Assembly: GCA_017591395.1 (NCBI GenBank)
Contig: WEDG01004050.1
Location: 124,001-188,000, forward strand
Reading direction: 5' to 3'
Origin: Schistocephalus solidus
Taxonomy: Eukaryota > Platyhelminthes > Cestoda > Diphyllobothriidea > Diphyllobothriidae
Length of the DNA stretch: 64,000 nt
Shown here in pieces: positions 1 through 45,663 of the stretch; positions within the stretch are counted from its first letter, which is position 1; each line of letters begins with the position of its first letter. The notes under the pieces were generated by a model. The model worked only from the letters and a program-made list of their open reading frames with translations, had not been told where the DNA came from and made no database searches. The translations under genes and the position numbers were made by a program.

Positions 1-2200
1 GACTCCCATATCCATTTGTGCATCCACTTCTTTCATTGGTATGCAATTTAGTCGGTAAACCGTACGATTCGAAGGATTGCTTTTCCCGACTCGTATAATG
101 TTGCTCTCATTGAACGGCATTAGCCATTTCTTGGAACATTTTTTAAAAGTCGATTGCAGTTTGAATGACGCTCCAAAGTTTGAGATCATTGGCACACATG
201 ACAATAGCGCAGTCCAGTTCGCTGGCGCTATCGTTAATGTAGACAATGAACAGAATAGGGCCGAGGACAGAGCAGTGGGGAATACCACTCTCAATCTCAA
301 CCTTTCCCGACTGTTTGTCGCTGATATGAAGAGCTTGCCAGCGACAAATTAGGAAGATTTTTATCCAGGTCAGAAGTCTTCCTCTTAGTCCTATGTGGCT
401 GAGTTTATAAAGAAGACAGTGGTGCCGCATGCTATCGAAAGCCCTTTTGAAGTCTACATAAACTGCGTGCAACGTATTTCCTCGCTCGACTACATCAGTC
501 CATCGTTCTAAACAGTAGAGCAAATTTGTCACACAGGATCTACCTCTACGGAAACCGTTCTGGACCTCGGAAAGCAAATAGTTATGTTCTAGGAACTGTA
601 TTAGTTGCTGATTACTTATTTTTCCATAATTTTGCAGAAATCGTTGTAATGCTGACCAGTCGAAAATTGTCTGCGGAGACCCAAATTCCACCCTTATAGA
701 GCTGCGTAATCCATGTGGATTTCCAATCGGCTGGTAGACCTCCGGTCTCGAAAGACGTTTGAAAAAGCATAGAGAGTAGTTTTTATGACTCTCTGACGAG
801 CTCTTTCAACACATTTGCCAGTATTTTATCGGGACTCGGTGACAAAAATTCCTTTAACCCAAAAAATCTTGACGACAATAGTCTCGGTGAATTGAATAGT
901 CTGGACTATTGTTTTTACTTCGAAGACTTCGGCAGGGTAATCGTATCTCGTTTCATATGTGAAAACTGACCGGAAAAATTCTGAAAAATGATCAGCCTTC
1001 GCTCAGTCTTCCGAAAAGTTCATACCCTTGGCGGTCCTCAGCAGTGCTATCGGATCTTTATTCCATGTACACTGCCTGAGATAACCGTAAAACTTTTTGC
1101 GTTCACTGTGGCTCGGTTCAGCTGGTCCACTTAGAAAAACCGTCTTATTCTAACAATAAGGCACTTAACCCGATTTCTGTGATTTTTATACGCATTTAGA
1201 GATGCAGGAGTCCCGTCCGTAAGCGATTATTTCCACAATCTCCGCTTTTTGTTAGCTTCGATTTTTAAGGCCTGCGTAAGCCATCACGGTCTGTTCGTCA
1301 ACCTCTTTCTCAAAATTTGACAGTGATTTTCAATGAGCCTGTGCAGTATGTCCCGGAACGTTCCTCAGTTCTAGGTTATGTTTCCAAAGAATAAAGGTTC
1401 CCACTGATTGCGCGTGATTTCAACCCTAATTGCATCGGAATAAACTTGCCATATATTCCTTCTGGCTGGTGTAGGTCTTTCGGGTATTGAAAATAGCGAG
1501 TACTCCCATTGCAGTACCACGTGGTCACTTTTACTTAGCGGTGGTACACATGGCGCTCCATCGATGCTTTCCTGTGACTTTGTGAGAATGATGTCCATAC
1601 AATTGGCCTGTAGTCCTTCGCGTACCCCTTGTTGGATAAAATGACGAGCTGGGTGAGAAGAAGCGTTAGCTTTGAAGGCAACTGTCAAAGGCTGGATCAG
1701 ATCTATGTGCGTAGGCCGAGCTCCAGTCGATGTCAGGCGCATTAAAGTAACCCATGATCAGGATATCCGACCGTGTAGCAATATTTTCAATCTCCTCTAG
1801 CAGGAAAGAATCAGCTACGTGGTCTCTTCTCGGTGAATGGTAGAGTGTCAGGACATCTAGACTTGATGAACCTGGTACTTTTATGGATAGCCATATCGCC
1901 TCAGAAGTAGACGAAAGTGTATCCAATTTGTCTAAAACTGTAAGTTCACTTTTCACATATGTGAGTACGCCTCCTCCTTGACGCCCTTCCCTGTCTTTTC
2001 TTAACAGTTCGCAGCCAGGCATAGTTAACTCCTCGTCATCCACGTGTTAGGACAAACAGGTTTCTGTTAGGGAAATTATATCGGGAGATAGTTCACAGAC
2101 ATGAATCTTCAGCTCGTCAAGCTTCGAAAAAATTACTTTGTGCATTGGTGTATATGAACGTTGGTTATCAGTTTGCCCGGGAAGGGCTCACGGGTGGGCG
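1..2200 (-). mobile_element. CR1-like non-LTR retrotransposon remnant, cut by the window start
   Basis: Read on the minus strand, an endonuclease part lies at 2043-1371 and a reverse-transcriptase part at 691-143, in different frames. The endonuclease shows GGGVLTYVKSEL, LIMGYFNAPDIDW (the usual GDFN has become GYFN) and SDHVVLQWEY. The RT shows FDSMRHHCLLYKLSHIGLRG, GIPHCSVLGPILFIVYIND and ANDLKLW in place of the expected YADDLK-type box. Frameshifts and altered catalytic residues mark it as dead. The 3' end lies outside the window. Confidence 0.85.
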
Positions 2201-5200
2201 CGAGCCCCTTTTTACTGAGTTGACTGCTTGGTCATCCGGAGCGTACCTCTCCAGGGGGAGATCAATGGACGATGCATCACTTGGTTGTTGTTAATAACCA
2301 ATTTTTGTTCCCCTTCGATGAGCCGATGTCTCAGTTCGGTAAAAAGTTGATGAAGATTTTCCGTTGGAGTTTTTATCTTAAATTGTCTAGAACGAATGAG
2401 CCTGGCTTCCTGGATACTGGTCAAGAAAACTTATATAGTTATAGAACGCGTTGATTCAAATTGGCTTTCCGGCAATTTTCCAAGGCGGAAGGCTTTTTAC
2501 AATTCAATTGAGCTACGCTTCACATGTACCCAATGCCGCTTTTTTGACAAGAAATAACATCGTTATTGATTAGGCTTAACATGGAATGATAGATATCCTG
2601 CAACTCAATTGTACAATGGCTTGTATTTGAGACCAATACGTGTTTGAATTACCTAAATAAGTAAGCGGCGACGTGAATTCACGTTTGTGAATATGAAGAT
2701 TAGAGTAACCTCTATGCAGTTCTTTTTTTACGCAGAAACTGGCGTTGAATATTGACTTTTATCTATTTTCTATGGCCTTTTTCTATTTTTTTAGTCTGCA
2801 GGAGTTCTAATGGAATTATCTATTTTTTCCTAGTCTTCGAATTTGACGGCGTAGGTCGCAATGTCTGAATATTCAGACGTTCAGTTTCTAAAATTCGATT
2901 ATTTTTTTAATTTGACCGTCATTTGTAATGAAATTATTGGGTGTGGCTCGTGTTTACAATTGCTCCAACTGCAAATCCTTAAATTAGCTTTATTAAACGT
3001 TGTTTGCTAATTCACCTTTCTCTGCGTCAACGTAAAATGAATTAAACAAACACCTTGATTTTATTGATTTTAATGTTAAAATATTTGCTAACTTTCAAGC
3101 TAAAGACTGCTCAATTCACTCATAAACTACACAAAACGGAGAAATATAAACGGGATCTTGTGGGATGAGACAGTGTTTGCGTTGTATGACTGTATATATG
3201 CTTGTTTTTCGGTATTTTGTTTTTTTTTCGTGGGCTTTACTCACAAACCATTGAACTTCGTATGACTGCGCTCATGTCTAATCTAGTTGGCTTTGCTAGT
3301 CACGTATTGTGCTTCTCCACGCGTGGCGATCCGTGGCAGCAGATCTGGTCAGCTCGATCCGTCCTATTATCCAGCGATGGAGGCCGAATACTAATTGTCT
3401 GACAACCACTTTCACATCCTGCCGGACTTTTCAGATAGGTTTCAAATTATCTCTTCTTTGATGTCTCTAGGTGGGCAACGACGCCGGATTGAGGGCAGCA
3501 GCCCTAAGCTGATGAGTCAGATGGCGAGTTATATACCAAACCACCTCAGTCGTCTTTCTTACTTGGCCTGAAATACCCTCAAGATATTGCTGCAGTTAGT
3601 GTGGACTGTCTTATTTGAGGCAGAGTCAGTGTAATTAATTTTAAGGATGGTCCTCGGGCAGCGGTGGCAAAATACTCCCAGCTCTCGCACATCTTCCACA
3701 GTCTAGCATTCACAATCGTAGAGGACGGGTTGGAGGGATACGCGAATTGTCATGGTGATGCAGATGTCGCGTCGAGCTCACAGACATTCTTAAAGGATCG
3801 AGAAAACCCTGCAAACACCATCAATTCGGAAGACAATGTCGTCCTTACTCTGTTTCTTTGGCAACAGCCTCGCCCCAAGGTATTTAAGACTGCCTGCTTG
3901 TTCCTCGTCACTAATCTTGAAGGATGTCTTCTGGTTAAAGACGCAACTTGAAAATACTTTTATTTTCCCTGCGTTTGTGGATAAACTGACCGATTTTGCG
4001 ACTTCATTTACCCGTGGCTCCTGTAGGAAGGCAAAGCTTGAGGCATGCAAGGTGATAACGTTGGCCGGTCAGTCGAATATGACCGTGTCAAACTTAAATG
4101 GGACATGAGATGATTTGGACGTATTGTTTTAGACCAGGACTCGCTCATTTGGGGAGCGTTAGTGGGCATTGCTTATGGCGATAATGTTTTTTGCCGAAAC
4201 ACCATCTAGGTCCATTATTCACCTAGCGGACTCGAAAGGAATGGTATTCAACGCAGTGGTGAGGGCAACAGTGACCGGCCTTGGTTTGCTTGTGGTCATG
4301 GTGGAACTGCAGTGTGCTACTGTGTGAGTATTTTATCTGCAAATCCATTTCTAACCCGGAATCCGGCTTTTTTGGGGGTCTCACAAGACCATTCTAATCC
4401 GAAGTAACAATCAGCAGATCACGGCGAAGAAGCCTTTCAAATAGCTCTTGCAAATATGAGTAAACGTTCTCTTTATCGCGCTGGTCGCCATATAATGTAC
4501 ATAGAGGGGACGCAGAGATATTCGGAATGTGGCCCTTCAGTTACTGTCATTGACTGGTTCCCATGCAAGCAGTTCATGATTCGCTTTCTGCGTCAAGGGG
4601 ATCGCCGCACCGTGGATACCAGAAGGGGCCCGTAAGACGCTGCGGTATAGGTTGAAGTTGGATTGAACTCCTAGAGTATTTATTTCCCAAGCGCTTGAGT
4701 CGGAATTTCCAGGCAGCAGATACTCGCGTGCTGATGAAGACTGTGTGCCGTCGAATTTTGGGCACCAGGGTCCGGGAACGGTCGCATATTTCAGAACCAA
4801 ATACCAAAAGTGCGTTCCTGATTGAGTAGCCAGTTTGCATACTGTTCTTCCACACCACTTTTCATGTGCGTTGTTGAATGTGTAGTGCTCACATTTGTTA
4901 CTTCGAGGGAGTATTTGTGGATGCAGTCTTTCTTAGCAGGCTTAGTGCCGTTTTCGTCTTTGTGTCTTTTCGTATGCCTGCATCGTAGGCTTACCTCACT
5001 TTGGTGCAGCGAGTCTTCTAAACTCAGGACGCAAGTTCGAATCAAGAAAACGCTGTCGCTAAGGGCTATGGAGTAAGAAAGCTTTGTTTCTGTCGATAGC
5101 CGGTGCAATCATAAGAAACATCTTCTAATTGGCCAAAAAGTCGATTATTTCACTTTTCTGGCTGTGGATACTACTTGTTTCAATTTTTCCACGTGATTTT

Positions 5201-6925
5201 TGTTTGTCGACTGTTTTACACTCGAAATCTAGTGTGCACGACATTCATCGATTCTGCTTTGTTGTGCAATTCCTTGCCCTTATTTTCGCTTCTCACACAC
5301 TAATTTCTTGATATTTTCCTTGGTCTTCATACAATGACTTATTTTGATCCTTTTTTTCCTTAAAAGTTTGTTAGCATAACCCACTGCCGAGTGTTTGAAG
5401 AAAGCCGAACGTCGCAGAAACGTTTCTTGTTATCGATATTTTGAAGGCTGCGTGTCTGATGGTTGGCTGCAGGCAATGGTGACATTCTGTTCGCTGTTTG
5501 TGAGGTGTCCGCTCGCGTAGTGATTAATTAATTAACTGTAACCGATGCAGCGCACCAGCTATCCAGAAAACTTTGCAATCCCTAACGCTGTAGTTCGTCA
5601 GAAATCAACCTCAAGGCAATTGAGCTGGTCTAATGGTGCTTCACGGTTTGCAATCTCACTGTGTCTCCTACGAGTTTTGTGTTGTTTTATAAGGCTTGAT
5701 CTCAGTACAGCGGGCCTTGGAAGCACCTCCAAATTTGGATTTCTGAACGTTGAATAGTCTGTCTTATAGGTCAAAGTGCCAGCTATTAAGACTGATTGTT
5801 GTGAAAGCCTGCCCTAAGTGAGGGAACTCCCCTTGCCAGCATCCCGCAACATACCAGTAAAGAAACTCCCAAGCATATGCTGACCGGTAAGCTATTTAAC
5901 GGTCCTTGTGTCAGTGTTCAGAACGCCGGAATCGGGGTAAGTGGAGCTGCTTCCGTGGCGGTCACAGTTCTTGCACTGTCTATACTAGTCTTTTCAGTTT
6001 GATGAAAAGGGGCGGTGTCTCTCGAAATATGGCCGCAGGTGGGGTCAGGTGCCGGTGGCTGGCGCGGCGTAAGCCTGCGCTTAAGCGTGCCGCCGCGCTC
6101 CTTCCCTGTGTGGCATATTAAAGGGGTGTGCATCCACGGTAGCGCGTTTCGTGTCCTGATCTGCCCCCACCCTTCCCGACGTGTTTGTCTATCGTCTCAC
6201 GTGGCCCATTTTAGGGGAGCACGTGTGTTGACCAGCAGTCATCATTTCACTGTGTAGCGGCCGACAACATCGGGGGTAGCACATGCCGAGTAACATGCAG
6301 CACTGGAAATAAATCCTGGCTTAGATCGAGCTGAAGAGCGTTGTTCAACACGCCACTTCACTCATCCAGGCGAAAAGGTAGAGGAAGATCTCGATGACCG
6401 TAAGTGGATAATAGAAACCGAATGGAATTACGTATATGTAGAAATGGTTACATGTACAAGAAGATGAGTTACCACAAAATGATGATCTTTCAGGATAGCG
6501 AGGTGTCACCGACATGCCTACTAAAAAATCTTCGAGGAATGCAGTGCTGTGGGAATCTTTATGAAAGGGCCCCCTAGGTGCCGACGGAGAGTGAAAGAAG
6601 ATACTTGAGACGAGTTGCGGGAGAGGGAGTCGGTGGTTAAGAGGGAAATGCACTGGCTCTAATCATCGTCATCATCACCACCAGCATCAACATTGTCGTC
6701 GTCGTCATCATCATCATCATCCCAGATCCGCCCGTAAAGTGTTCACTGCATTCAAACAACTCTATGAAAGTTCTGGTCCGTTACAAATGCTCATGACGCT
6801 GGGATCGGAGCAAGTGTATCGAGATCACATGTGTTTACCGTTTGACTATAGCAACCTTTTTAGTATAATGGAATAGAGCGCTACCTCACGGATCTCTGAT
6901 ATTTAACCTTTCGAATGGCTTTCTC
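2201..6925. other. Upstream region of the GTF3C4-like gene, no gene recognised
   Basis: About 4.7 kb with only short open frames and no domain I recognise. It is T-rich with poly-pyrimidine runs. A GC-rich stretch at 5930-6110 and a CAT-rich microsatellite at 6663-6722 stand out. The promoter of the GTF3C4-like gene would be expected here, but I cannot point to an element. Confidence 0.5.
6663..6722. repeat. CAT/CGT trinucleotide microsatellite
   Basis: An imperfect run of TCA, TCG and TCC triplets of about 60 bp, ending in five perfect TCA units. It lies upstream of the GTF3C4-like start and no gene uses it. Confidence 0.85.
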
Positions 6926-6934
6926 TTCTGCAGC
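6926..6934 (+). promoter_or_regulatory. Splice acceptor just before the GTF3C4-like start codon
   Basis: A pyrimidine tract ending in CTTCTGCAG lies 31 nt before the ATG at 6965. It could be the acceptor of a cis-spliced 5' UTR exon or a spliced-leader trans-splice site. Flatworms use both; sequence alone cannot separate them. Confidence 0.5.
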
Positions 6935-6964
6935 CCCGTTTTCTTCGAGTTTCTCAAGACTGAA

Positions 6965-40194
<33,230 letters not shown>

Positions 40195-40740
40195 AGAGGA
40201 TGCTGTGGTCTTTCCGCCACCCCTCCACCTTTCCATAAGAAGGAAGGACGAGAAGGAAATACTGTATATTTTTGTAAAGAAAAAGCTCTATATATGTATT
40301 AATTTCTTGCTGCCTCACAGACGCGGAGGAAGATACGGTCGGAGACATGGCGACGGTTTCGAAACACTGGTTGGGTGGGTTACTAAAATCGCTGGACTCC
40401 CTACAAGGCGCGGGAGTATAAATTCTCGCAGCCAATTGATATGTCGGTGGTACAAAAGGGAAGCCCAGGGTCCTGAGAAGGTGCCTGGCGCGGTGGTTGA
40501 GCAACTCGTGAGTGAAATCGGGGCATTATGATCAGAAGAGTTTGATGTGGGCTGTTGTGCTGCAGCTGCTCCTAGGCAGTCGAAGGCCGGGAGACTAGAG
40601 GGGCTCCGTCTTTTCCACAAACAGCACGTCCAAAAGACGTCTTTGGTAGAAAAACAAAACGCGTAAGTACTAGGAGAGGAGTTGCGAGCTCACGTGCATG
40701 TATAAGACGAGAAAGAAACGAGTTTAGAGGTGGATGGGAG

Positions 40741-40890
40741 GGACGGATAAAAATTACTGCCCAGATGGGTTGGGCGATGGGAAAGGCACGACCCAGGAGG
40801 TCAAGGGTTCAAGACCTGGTTGGAAGTGGCATCTATTAAAGGCCGGTGATCGTTCCGAACGTTCCAACCTCGCAATAGAAGACTGAAACT
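40741..40890 (+). other. Possible tRNA-related SINE remnant
   Basis: TGGGTTGGGCGATGGGAAAG resembles an A box and GGGTTCAAGACC a B box about 35 nt later, overlapping the PTAR1-like 3' region. Only one copy is seen here. Confidence 0.4.
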
Positions 40891-41011
40891 CAGTCGCCCC
40901 CGTGATCTCGACGAATGATTGCTTATGTGGTGGCCTCACGCTAGGCTTTTAGTTACAGGGGGAGGGTATTTCTTGTACGTAAAAGCAACCATTACAAAGA
41001 GATAAACTGAC

Positions 41012-42440
41012 TTGCCTGTACACCCAGACTGGTTCATTCTCAGGAACGGTGCGCAGGAGGCTGTCTACGTTTTTCGCCTCTTGCCACAGTTGTTCTAAGA
41101 AGGCGGCTTTATCTTGCTCCTCTTCTGCGTTCCGTTTCCCCCTCCAGACTTCCAGAAGGTGGGCGCGATAGCTCCAACCACTCGCATCAGTAGGATGCAT
41201 TGACAGCCAGGAGAGTTGGCGTGAGAGCTCCATATTCATAAGCTGCAATTGAGCGATGCACCAGATCAGAAAACAAAAGGACATAGGACAGCTTTTGTCC
41301 TCTTACCGCTTCTCTTCCTATCCCAGGCTAACGTGAGTCAGGCCCGACACGCTAAACTTCCTTTAAAGACACCTGGAGGGGTGGCATAAACAGCAGACTC
41401 GAGGTGGTTGCCAATACATCTGACCTCTCCCGAAGAGCAGACTTAATGTCGGCGAGGAATTAATCACAGCAATGGGTCGCTCAGGGCCAAAACACAGCCA
41501 TTAGCCAGCTGCATCTCACAGTTCATTCATGATCGTTGTGGTCTATGACCTGGCTGGATTGGAGTTACATTAGATATTTTAAAAAAACACAGACGAGGTT
41601 CAAGTCACCTCGTAGAGCTGCTCGCAAGAGCTCTCTTTATTCAAGATTAGTCGGTGTGAACAAATGAAAATATGTAGGTTCGGTAGGGAATAGCGCGTTC
41701 TGTGTGGCCTGGAATTCGTATTAACTCGACCACAGACTGTGGTAAAGTTGGCACTTAAAACAACAAACTAGTGCCAGATTAATCGAAAACGAATCTCTGA
41801 ACGTTGCAGCTTTATCACGTGAAGTTAGCTCACACAGCAATCATAAACACAGTCACGAGACCCGATCGTAATTCGATGGGTAGTAAAGAGCTAAGAGAAT
41901 TAGACGCATAAATGAACGGAGGTTGGTACGTACCGTCGGCGAGCGTGCGAGACATTCTTTAAACAACCATCGACGATAATCCCAGACTGCGTAGTTGCAA
42001 CGGTGCTTATCGGCTAGCAGTTCACAGAAGTCTAGTTCTGTTGATAAATCAAAGGTTTCGGAGGAGATGAGGTATTGCATTATCCATTGTCTACAAAATC
42101 GATCCGAAATGACAAGTCACCTCTGTTGGAGGGGTTCTGTTACCCGAGGATGGCGTCGGAGTATAAGGCCTGTGAACGCCAACTCCTCCAATGGCGAAAG
42201 AGAACCACTCTCAACGAGAGATTTTCGTCTGTTCCAGACGACAAGACAGGCCGGAGCAAACAGTAGAAGGAAGTAGGAGACATCTGAAAGTTGGGAGGAG
42301 CGGTAAAAGTCATACTACCGATGGCCACGTTCCCTTCAAACATTAGTTTGGCATAACTGAGTTTCCAGCAGAAGGAAGCGACACAAGAGCAAATACCGAA
42401 GGATTCGTCGACCTCTTGAATAAGGTCGTGTTTTCCACTA
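41012..42440 (-). CDS. PTAR1: PTAR1-like prenyltransferase-alpha-repeat protein (partial)
   Basis: Exons on the minus strand: about 42440 (upstream limit unclear) to 42319, 42283-42121, 42090-41934 and 41242-41012. Introns are 35 nt, 30 nt and 691 nt, all GT-AG with matching phases. The protein reads through AIDVSYFLLLFAP, WNRRKSLVESGSLSPLEELA, NYAVWDYRRWLFKECL, GWSYRAHLLEVW and EPVWVYRQ, which are the W-x-x-R motifs of prenyltransferase alpha repeats. The order and the LIDVxxxLLL-like entry resemble PTAR1, whose vertebrate member pairs with RABGGTB to geranylgeranylate Ykt6. Neither the start codon nor the C terminus was found. A possible downstream exon lies within 40380-40620 (YHRHINWLREFILPRL) but its phase was not confirmed. 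Alternatives are other PPTA proteins such as FNTA or RABGGTA. Confidence 0.75.
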
Positions 42441-44250
42441 TCTACATGCGGAATTATGTCGTATTCAGTCCTTTAAGTTTATTTAAAGGGACAAGGACTT
42501 ACTTCATTCTGGCTAATTTGGCAATAAACTGCACAATGTCTGTGTCCATGAGAGTCTGTCTCCGTAATTGTCTTAAGGAAAATATTGCCTGTAATGACAT
42601 TAACGTAGTTAATTGAAAAATCTCTGGGGAGTTTTAGTAGAAAGAGATTGCATCACCAACTACCGGTAAATTGCCAATTCTATTACTAAAGTTCTGAGTT
42701 CAGCTATTAATTAAGTATCACAACGGTATCTATTCCACCGACTACAGGACTCATGCTGTCTGTCAGTAATAAGGATGGGTTATTGGTAAAAACATCCAGA
42801 AAAAAACATACTACCTAAAGTAGTAACCTATGTGGGAAAAGAGATAGGCAACAGCTTAATATCATACTCGGGTACACGCATACCGGATAACTTTTGCAGC
42901 TCAAAACGGCTAGTTTAGTCGCATCCTTAGTTTTGGTAACCCGGATTTTCCATATTCAGATAATAAACAGTCAAAATTCACATTTCCGGGTCATGCCCTT
43001 CGCCAAGAATCGGGCGTCTGACAAATGTAATGTTAGACGGTATGGTCATCCATAAAGGTAGCAGATGTGCGGGGATGTATTAGACGGTATCCTTACAAGA
43101 AAACTGGCTATTATCAAAAAAATAATAAATTTACTAAATTCTACCGTTAAACAATACATCGCGCGCCCAACAACCAGAAAATGGAAGTTTATAATCTTTT
43201 TGGTATTATTTAGTCGGTGAGATACTTCGATTACGTGTGGGTAAAGACCAAAGTGCAGCTACAATTGCGATGCCGTGTGTTACATTGGTCCTGGTTACCT
43301 ACGACCGTAGGCGAATAACCTAAGGTGGACCGACATGAAATGATTCAGCACGAAAACGAAGCGATTGCAGTAATCGAACCACATCGTGAACGAGTATATG
43401 GTGGAGGCGTTCTGTTTGCAAACAATCTGGAACACACTCACGGACTTCCTTTTTATGTGAAGAACACCAAGGTGTTGCTACATGCGATGGCGGCCGTTCA
43501 ACGGCACACCTTGCCTGAGTCATTTGCTCGGAAACGCCGATAACGATGAGGAAAAAATTGGCCAGTACAAGCATCGCAAAATGAATATTTGTTAAAACGC
43601 CTGTAAACGACGAATGGAAGTTGCATGCCGACCCTGACTACCACAATTATGGCCACTTAATCGATAATCATATAGCACTTCATAGACACAGACATGGGTG
43701 TTTGAGGAGAGGGATGAACTAACTGCGAGTTATAACCCATCTCGTCGGTTTTAAAAAATTATGCCAACTAGACAACGTCCAGTGCTGCCCATGGTTTTGA
43801 ATGGAGGCCAACATTGACGGCCAACATTTTAGATCACCTAAAATCCATTAATACACTGAAAACAATTTCAAAAATTTAATCAAAAAAACGATTGCTTTTA
43901 ATGAAGGCTATAGCCTGTCTGCGTGTGGATGTCCTCACTACGAGCAAACCCTGACTGTGGCTGTGCAGGTTTGACGAGAACGGAGAGGTCCGGGATGGGA
44001 AGGCAGTCCCTGCGGGAAGAATGTCTGGGTCTATAAGACAAGTCAGGCAGCTGGAAAACAGCGAGCGGCGTTCGCTGGAGTGCACATTGACGGGAGAGGG
44101 AGAGAGGGGAGTCACCCATGCAAGAACAGGTTTTGTATGGGCGCGCGCGAGCCATGCGTGCGAAAATAAAAACATAGCTACAGGCCTCAGACCGCATAGA
44201 TAAATAACGTTTCATACTAGTTCGACCAGAAAGGTAACTTATATGATCAG
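42441..44250. other. Region upstream of the PTAR1-like gene, no gene recognised
   Basis: The first exon and promoter of the PTAR1-like gene should lie here but could not be placed. Mostly AT-rich. Short frames at 43.3-43.6 and 43.9-44.2 kb on both strands show no known domain. Confidence 0.45.
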
Positions 44251-44284
44251 CATATATATATATATATATAGTGTGGGGCTCACC

Positions 44285-44530
44285 GATCTGCTTAAGGAAC
44301 ATGCATGTTCCGTTGTGCCCTGGAGCTCAGACTAGAGCCCTCGCAGGCGGTCGCATAGCGACGTGTAGCATATGATGGAATGGAACCGACAAAGACAAGG
44401 GAGACCGGAATGGCCATTTCTGGCGTATTAGCCGTCATCAGCCAGTCATACCCAATCCCAAGTGTGGCACACCTGGGATTCGAACAAGATTCGAACGGAA
44501 CATGCATGTTCCTTAAGCAGATCGGGGAGC
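44285..44530 (-). mobile_element. tRNA-headed SINE with hammerhead, minus copy at 44 kb
   Basis: Minus strand: head region with ACACTTGGGATTGGGTATGA, hammerhead 44447-44403, tail CTTGTCTTTGTCGGTTCCAT. Repeated GGAACATGCATGTTCC motifs at 44297 and 44496 flank it. Confidence 0.75.
44403..44447 (-). ncRNA. Hammerhead ribozyme motif, 44-kb minus SINE
   Basis: Minus strand: stem I GACTGG/CCGGTC, CTGATGA, a stem II weakened to three pairs (GGCT-AATA-CGCC), GAAA and ATGGCCATT. Core bases are intact. Confidence 0.68.
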
Positions 44531-44544
44531 CCCACACCATCATC

Positions 44545-44740
44545 ATATTCCCGATCACAACCGACAAAACAACGAGCCCGTGGCTCAATGGTAGAGCGTT
44601 CGACTCAAATACCAAAGGTCGCGGGTTCGAATCCCAGGTGTTCCACACTTGGGATTGGGTATGACTGGCTGATGACGGCTAATAAGCCGGGAAATGGCCA
44701 TTCCGGTCTCCCTTGTCTTTGTCGGTTCCATTCCATAGAT
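44545..44740 (+). mobile_element. tRNA-headed SINE with hammerhead, plus copy at 44 kb
   Basis: Best-preserved tRNA-like head in the window: A box TGGCTCAATGG (44581-44591) and B box GGTTCGAATCC (44624-44634), followed by GGGATTGGGTATGACTGG, the hammerhead and CTCCCTTGTCTTTGTCGG. No acceptor-stem pairing closes it, so it is a SINE head and not a tRNA gene. Inverted relative to the 44285 copy. Confidence 0.85.
44663..44708 (+). ncRNA. Hammerhead ribozyme motif, 44-kb plus SINE
   Basis: Stem I is GACTGG with CCGGTC, differing from the 11-kb copies on both strands of the helix but still paired. CTGATGA and stem II CGGCT-AATA-AGCCG follow, now with five pairs. One extra G precedes GAAA. Stem III is minimal (ATGGCCAT), then T at the cleavage point. 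Confidence 0.7.
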
Positions 44741-44997
44741 GACCGCGGAGCTAATTGGCTTGCAAGACAAAGTGGAGTTATTCACAGAAGTAACAGGTAA
44801 TATTTTCCAAAAAAATGTGACTAAGCTTGGCCTCTGGCCGCAAAAAGTATAGGCAGATAAACGCAAAGACAATTTATAGTAATTTTTACTCACAGAGCTA
44901 AAGCTTTAACTGTCTAGACAGATAAACGGAAAAACGAAAAATCAGATAATGCAAAGATAGAATCAAAATTTTTCAATTTTTGCTTAAGCAATTGTAC

Positions 44998-45636
44998 TGT
45001 AAAGATGGAAACAAAGTTCTCAATTTTTTCTTGCAGCCCAGGAATGAACGCTCCCATTGGCTAGCATGCATAAGTTTTCATGTCAATTGTCTAGTCCTAT
45101 TGGCTTTTGTCACTTTTAACCGTTAATGCTATTGGTCCCTGGAAAAGACGGGAAGTCTATATTTTCACTACTTGTAAAAATGTAACTACCAATCAAGCCC
45201 GAAAGTCTATAAAAACTGTATTGTTAATCCTATTAGCTCTTTTCGATCTACAATGTATGTTTTACGCCTACCCATTGGTATATTCTATGTAAACCTATCA
45301 AATCGTCTGGAGAACACGACATAACTACCGAGGAGAACTTTGGACCGGAGACCGCCCTCTGACGCTTCTCCAGCCATCGCCTTTCCTTCTTCTACGGACC
45401 TCCCGAAGATCTCCCCAGGAGAGCGAATCCCCACCAAAGGATCCTTGCAGGACCAAGCCCCCAATAGAATACCAACTCCTAGTTTCAAATAATCCCTAAA
45501 CTCTTCACCTTGCCAATTGCTTAGACAGTACCTTCCCGGTGCTAAACAAATATAAATTCTAAATTCTAAATTGTCTTGTTCTTACTTGGGCGTCATTAAT
45601 TTGGATTCGTCGCGCATCTAATACGGGCCCATTACA
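44998..45636 (+). repeat. Gypsy 5' LTR
   Basis: 639 bp, TG...CA ends. Nearly the same sequence as the 3' LTR. The 3' copy has extra bases near its start (around TAAGATTACTAACAG) and a TGAGGCTCATCA insert near 51230. Confidence 0.92.
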
Positions 45637-45663
45637 TTTTGGTGGCAGCGGTGGGATTATAAA

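Noticed and set aside
3500..3530. Hammerhead at CTGATGAGTCAGATGGCGAG
   Set aside because: The first core and a short stem II are present, but GAAA is replaced by GAG and no stem I partner was found.
3664..4108. Overlapping frames on both strands as a coding gene
   Set aside because: No domain, no splice context and open frames on both strands at once, so chance openness or an unknown repeat is more likely.
44573..44645. Functional tRNA gene
   Set aside because: A and B boxes are good, but the ends do not form an acceptor stem and the sequence continues into the SINE body seen in other copies.
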